Below are positions 63,284-64,000 of a DNA stretch of 64,000 bases, in pieces. Position numbers and translations under genes: made by a program. Origin of the DNA: Gordonia rhizosphera NBRC 16068 (GTDB lineage: Bacteria > Actinomycetota > Actinomycetes > Mycobacteriales > Mycobacteriaceae); the NCBI RefSeq assembly GCF_000298195.1, contig NZ_BAHC01000119.1:1-64000 (forward strand). Direction: 5' to 3'. Position 1 is the first letter of the stretch, and every line of letters starts with the position of its first letter. The notes under the pieces were generated by a model that made no database searches, was not told where the DNA came from, and saw nothing but the letters and a program-made list of their open reading frames with translations.

Positions 63284-64000
63284 CTACGTAGCGTCGCTGG
63301 TTGCAGACGACCCCGACGGAACCGGCACACCCCCGGCCGCAAGCAAGTTGCTGGTGAGCCGCTTGCCGAGTCGGTCCGACACCAGCCGCGCCGCGTCGAG
63401 TGCGCGCCCGATGTCGATACCGGTGGTGATGCCGCTGTCTTCGAACATGTACGCGAGTTCCTCGGTGGCGATGTTGCCGCTGGCACCGGGTGCGAACGGG
63501 CAGCCGCCGAGACCGCCGACAGAAGCGTCGAACTGGCGGATGCCGAGCGAGTACGCCGCCCAGGCGTTGGCGAGCCCCTGCCCGCGGGTGTTGTGCAGGT
63601 GCAACCCGGGTTTGACACCGGTGGCATCAATGACACGGGTGAGGACGTCGGTGGTTCGGCCGGGGGTCGCGGTACCGATGGTGTCGGCGACCGCCAGCGC
63701 ATCGGCACCCGAGTCCATCGCGCGCCGCGCGATGTCGGCGACACGCTCCGGTGGGGTCGGGCCGTCGAAGGGGCAGTCGAAGGCGATCGCGACGATCACC
63801 TCGAGGTGGCCGCCGACCTCGTGGACGCGTTCCGCGATCGGTGCGATGAGCGCGATCGACTCCTCCATACTGCGTCCGACGTTCGCCCGGCTGTGGCCGT
63901 CGGAGGCCGACACCACGTACTCCAGGCGCCGCACACCCGCGGTCAGCGCTCGACTCACTCCGCCCATCCCGGCCACCAGGGCGGAGAACTCCACCCCCGG
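63284..64000 (-). CDS. Hydroxymethylglutaryl-CoA lyase-like protein (5' end cut by window)
   Basis: The last 237 residues or more of an HMGL-family TIM barrel; the start lies beyond the window edge. FSALVAGMGGVSRALTAG, EVIVAIAFDCPFDG (a cysteine near the metal site), VADTIGTATPG, LHLHNTRGQGLAN (the HxH metal ligands) and GGLGGCPFAPGASGN (the glycine-rich signature with the catalytic cysteine) are clear. It cleaves hydroxymethylglutaryl-CoA to acetyl-CoA and acetoacetate, in leucine breakdown, or a related substrate. No downstream gene is close; the 280 bp to the left show nothing convincing. Confidence 0.85.
   Translation of the reverse strand, partial: PGVEFSALVAGMGGVSRALTAGVRRLEYVVSASDGHSRANVGRSMEESIALIAPIAERVHEVGGHLEVIVAIAFDCPFDGPTPPERVADIARRAMDSGADALAVADTIGTATPGRTTDVLTRVIDATGVKPGLHLHNTRGQGLANAWAAYSLGIRQFDASVGGLGGCPFAPGASGNIATEELAYMFEDSGITTGIDIGRALDAARLVSDRLGKRLTSNLLAAGGVPVPSGSSATSDAT

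Noticed and set aside
1-64000. tRNA, rRNA or CRISPR features
   Set aside because: No cloverleaf with a T-loop (GTTCGA), no rRNA-like stretch and no regularly spaced direct repeats with unique spacers were noticed by eye; a covariance search could still find a tRNA I missed.

Overview
The window is a high-GC actinobacterial chromosome segment that fits Gordonia or a close mycolate-containing relative (Mycobacteriales). Supporting evidence: a membrane-fused lysyl-tRNA synthetase (lysX), a cutinase, an S-component/ATPase/ATPase transporter fusion of the mycobacterial Rv2326c type, an Rv1733c-like protein, GabD2, DUF222-HNH, DUF6474 and MAB_1171c-type proteins, and many leaderless genes whose TAnnnT -10 box lies 6-7 nt before the start codon. 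The genus is an inference from gene content. I saw no rRNA, tRNA or CRISPR array.

Layout. 1-5.1 kb: a zinc-ribbon/DUF4328 protein (cut by the window edge), a rhodanese, a spacer rich in DnaA boxes, an S49 peptidase, a VOC protein, a winged-helix protein and MsrA. 5.2-11.6 kb: small membrane protein, superoxide dismutase with a strong terminator, ECF-type transporter, GDT1-type cation transporter with an inverted repeat over its promoter, and an SDR. 11.6-15.5 kb: a leftward regulator-ImmA/IrrE protease-membrane protein cassette, divergent from a repeat-rich surface protein that is frameshifted here. 15.6-22.8 kb: RecB-like nuclease, DUF6474 protein, lysine-repeat membrane protein, hydrolase, an array of six 19-bp repeats, a YkcB/ArnT-like glycosyltransferase and an Rv1733c-like protein.

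22.8-32 kb: cyclase plus sugar dehydrogenase, gabD2 plus rraA (both with tandem repeats near their 3' ends), and a hydrolase overlapping lysX. 32-43 kb: cutinase, double-TetR regulator, secreted protein, Na+/H+ antiporter and gltD-gltB, the last four close enough to be one leftward transcript from gltB. 43-48 kb: a lipase-like esterase, a glycine-betaine monooxygenase pair (oxygenase and reductase), a strong terminator and an IclR regulator. 48-52.4 kb: DUF2254 protein and a SulP-MerR operon with a classic 19-bp-spacer MerR promoter.

52.4-64 kb becomes accessory: DUF222-HNH protein, REP-like repeats, a PIG-L deacetylase, a wrecked LysR gene butting into an MFS transporter, and then decayed IS256, IS1634 and IS701 remnants around a few islands of coding sequence (a transglutaminase, an unknown gene pair, a frameshifted gene). 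The window ends in a hydroxymethylglutaryl-CoA-lyase-like gene cut by the edge.

The most unusual signals are the XRE/ImmA/membrane-protein cassette with its palindromes, the symmetric 3+3 19-bp repeat array, the DnaA-box cluster far from any dnaA, the SulP-MerR unit, and the lysine-repeat membrane protein. Start sites given here were often moved downstream of the longest ORF on the basis of ribosome-binding sites, leaderless promoters or family length.
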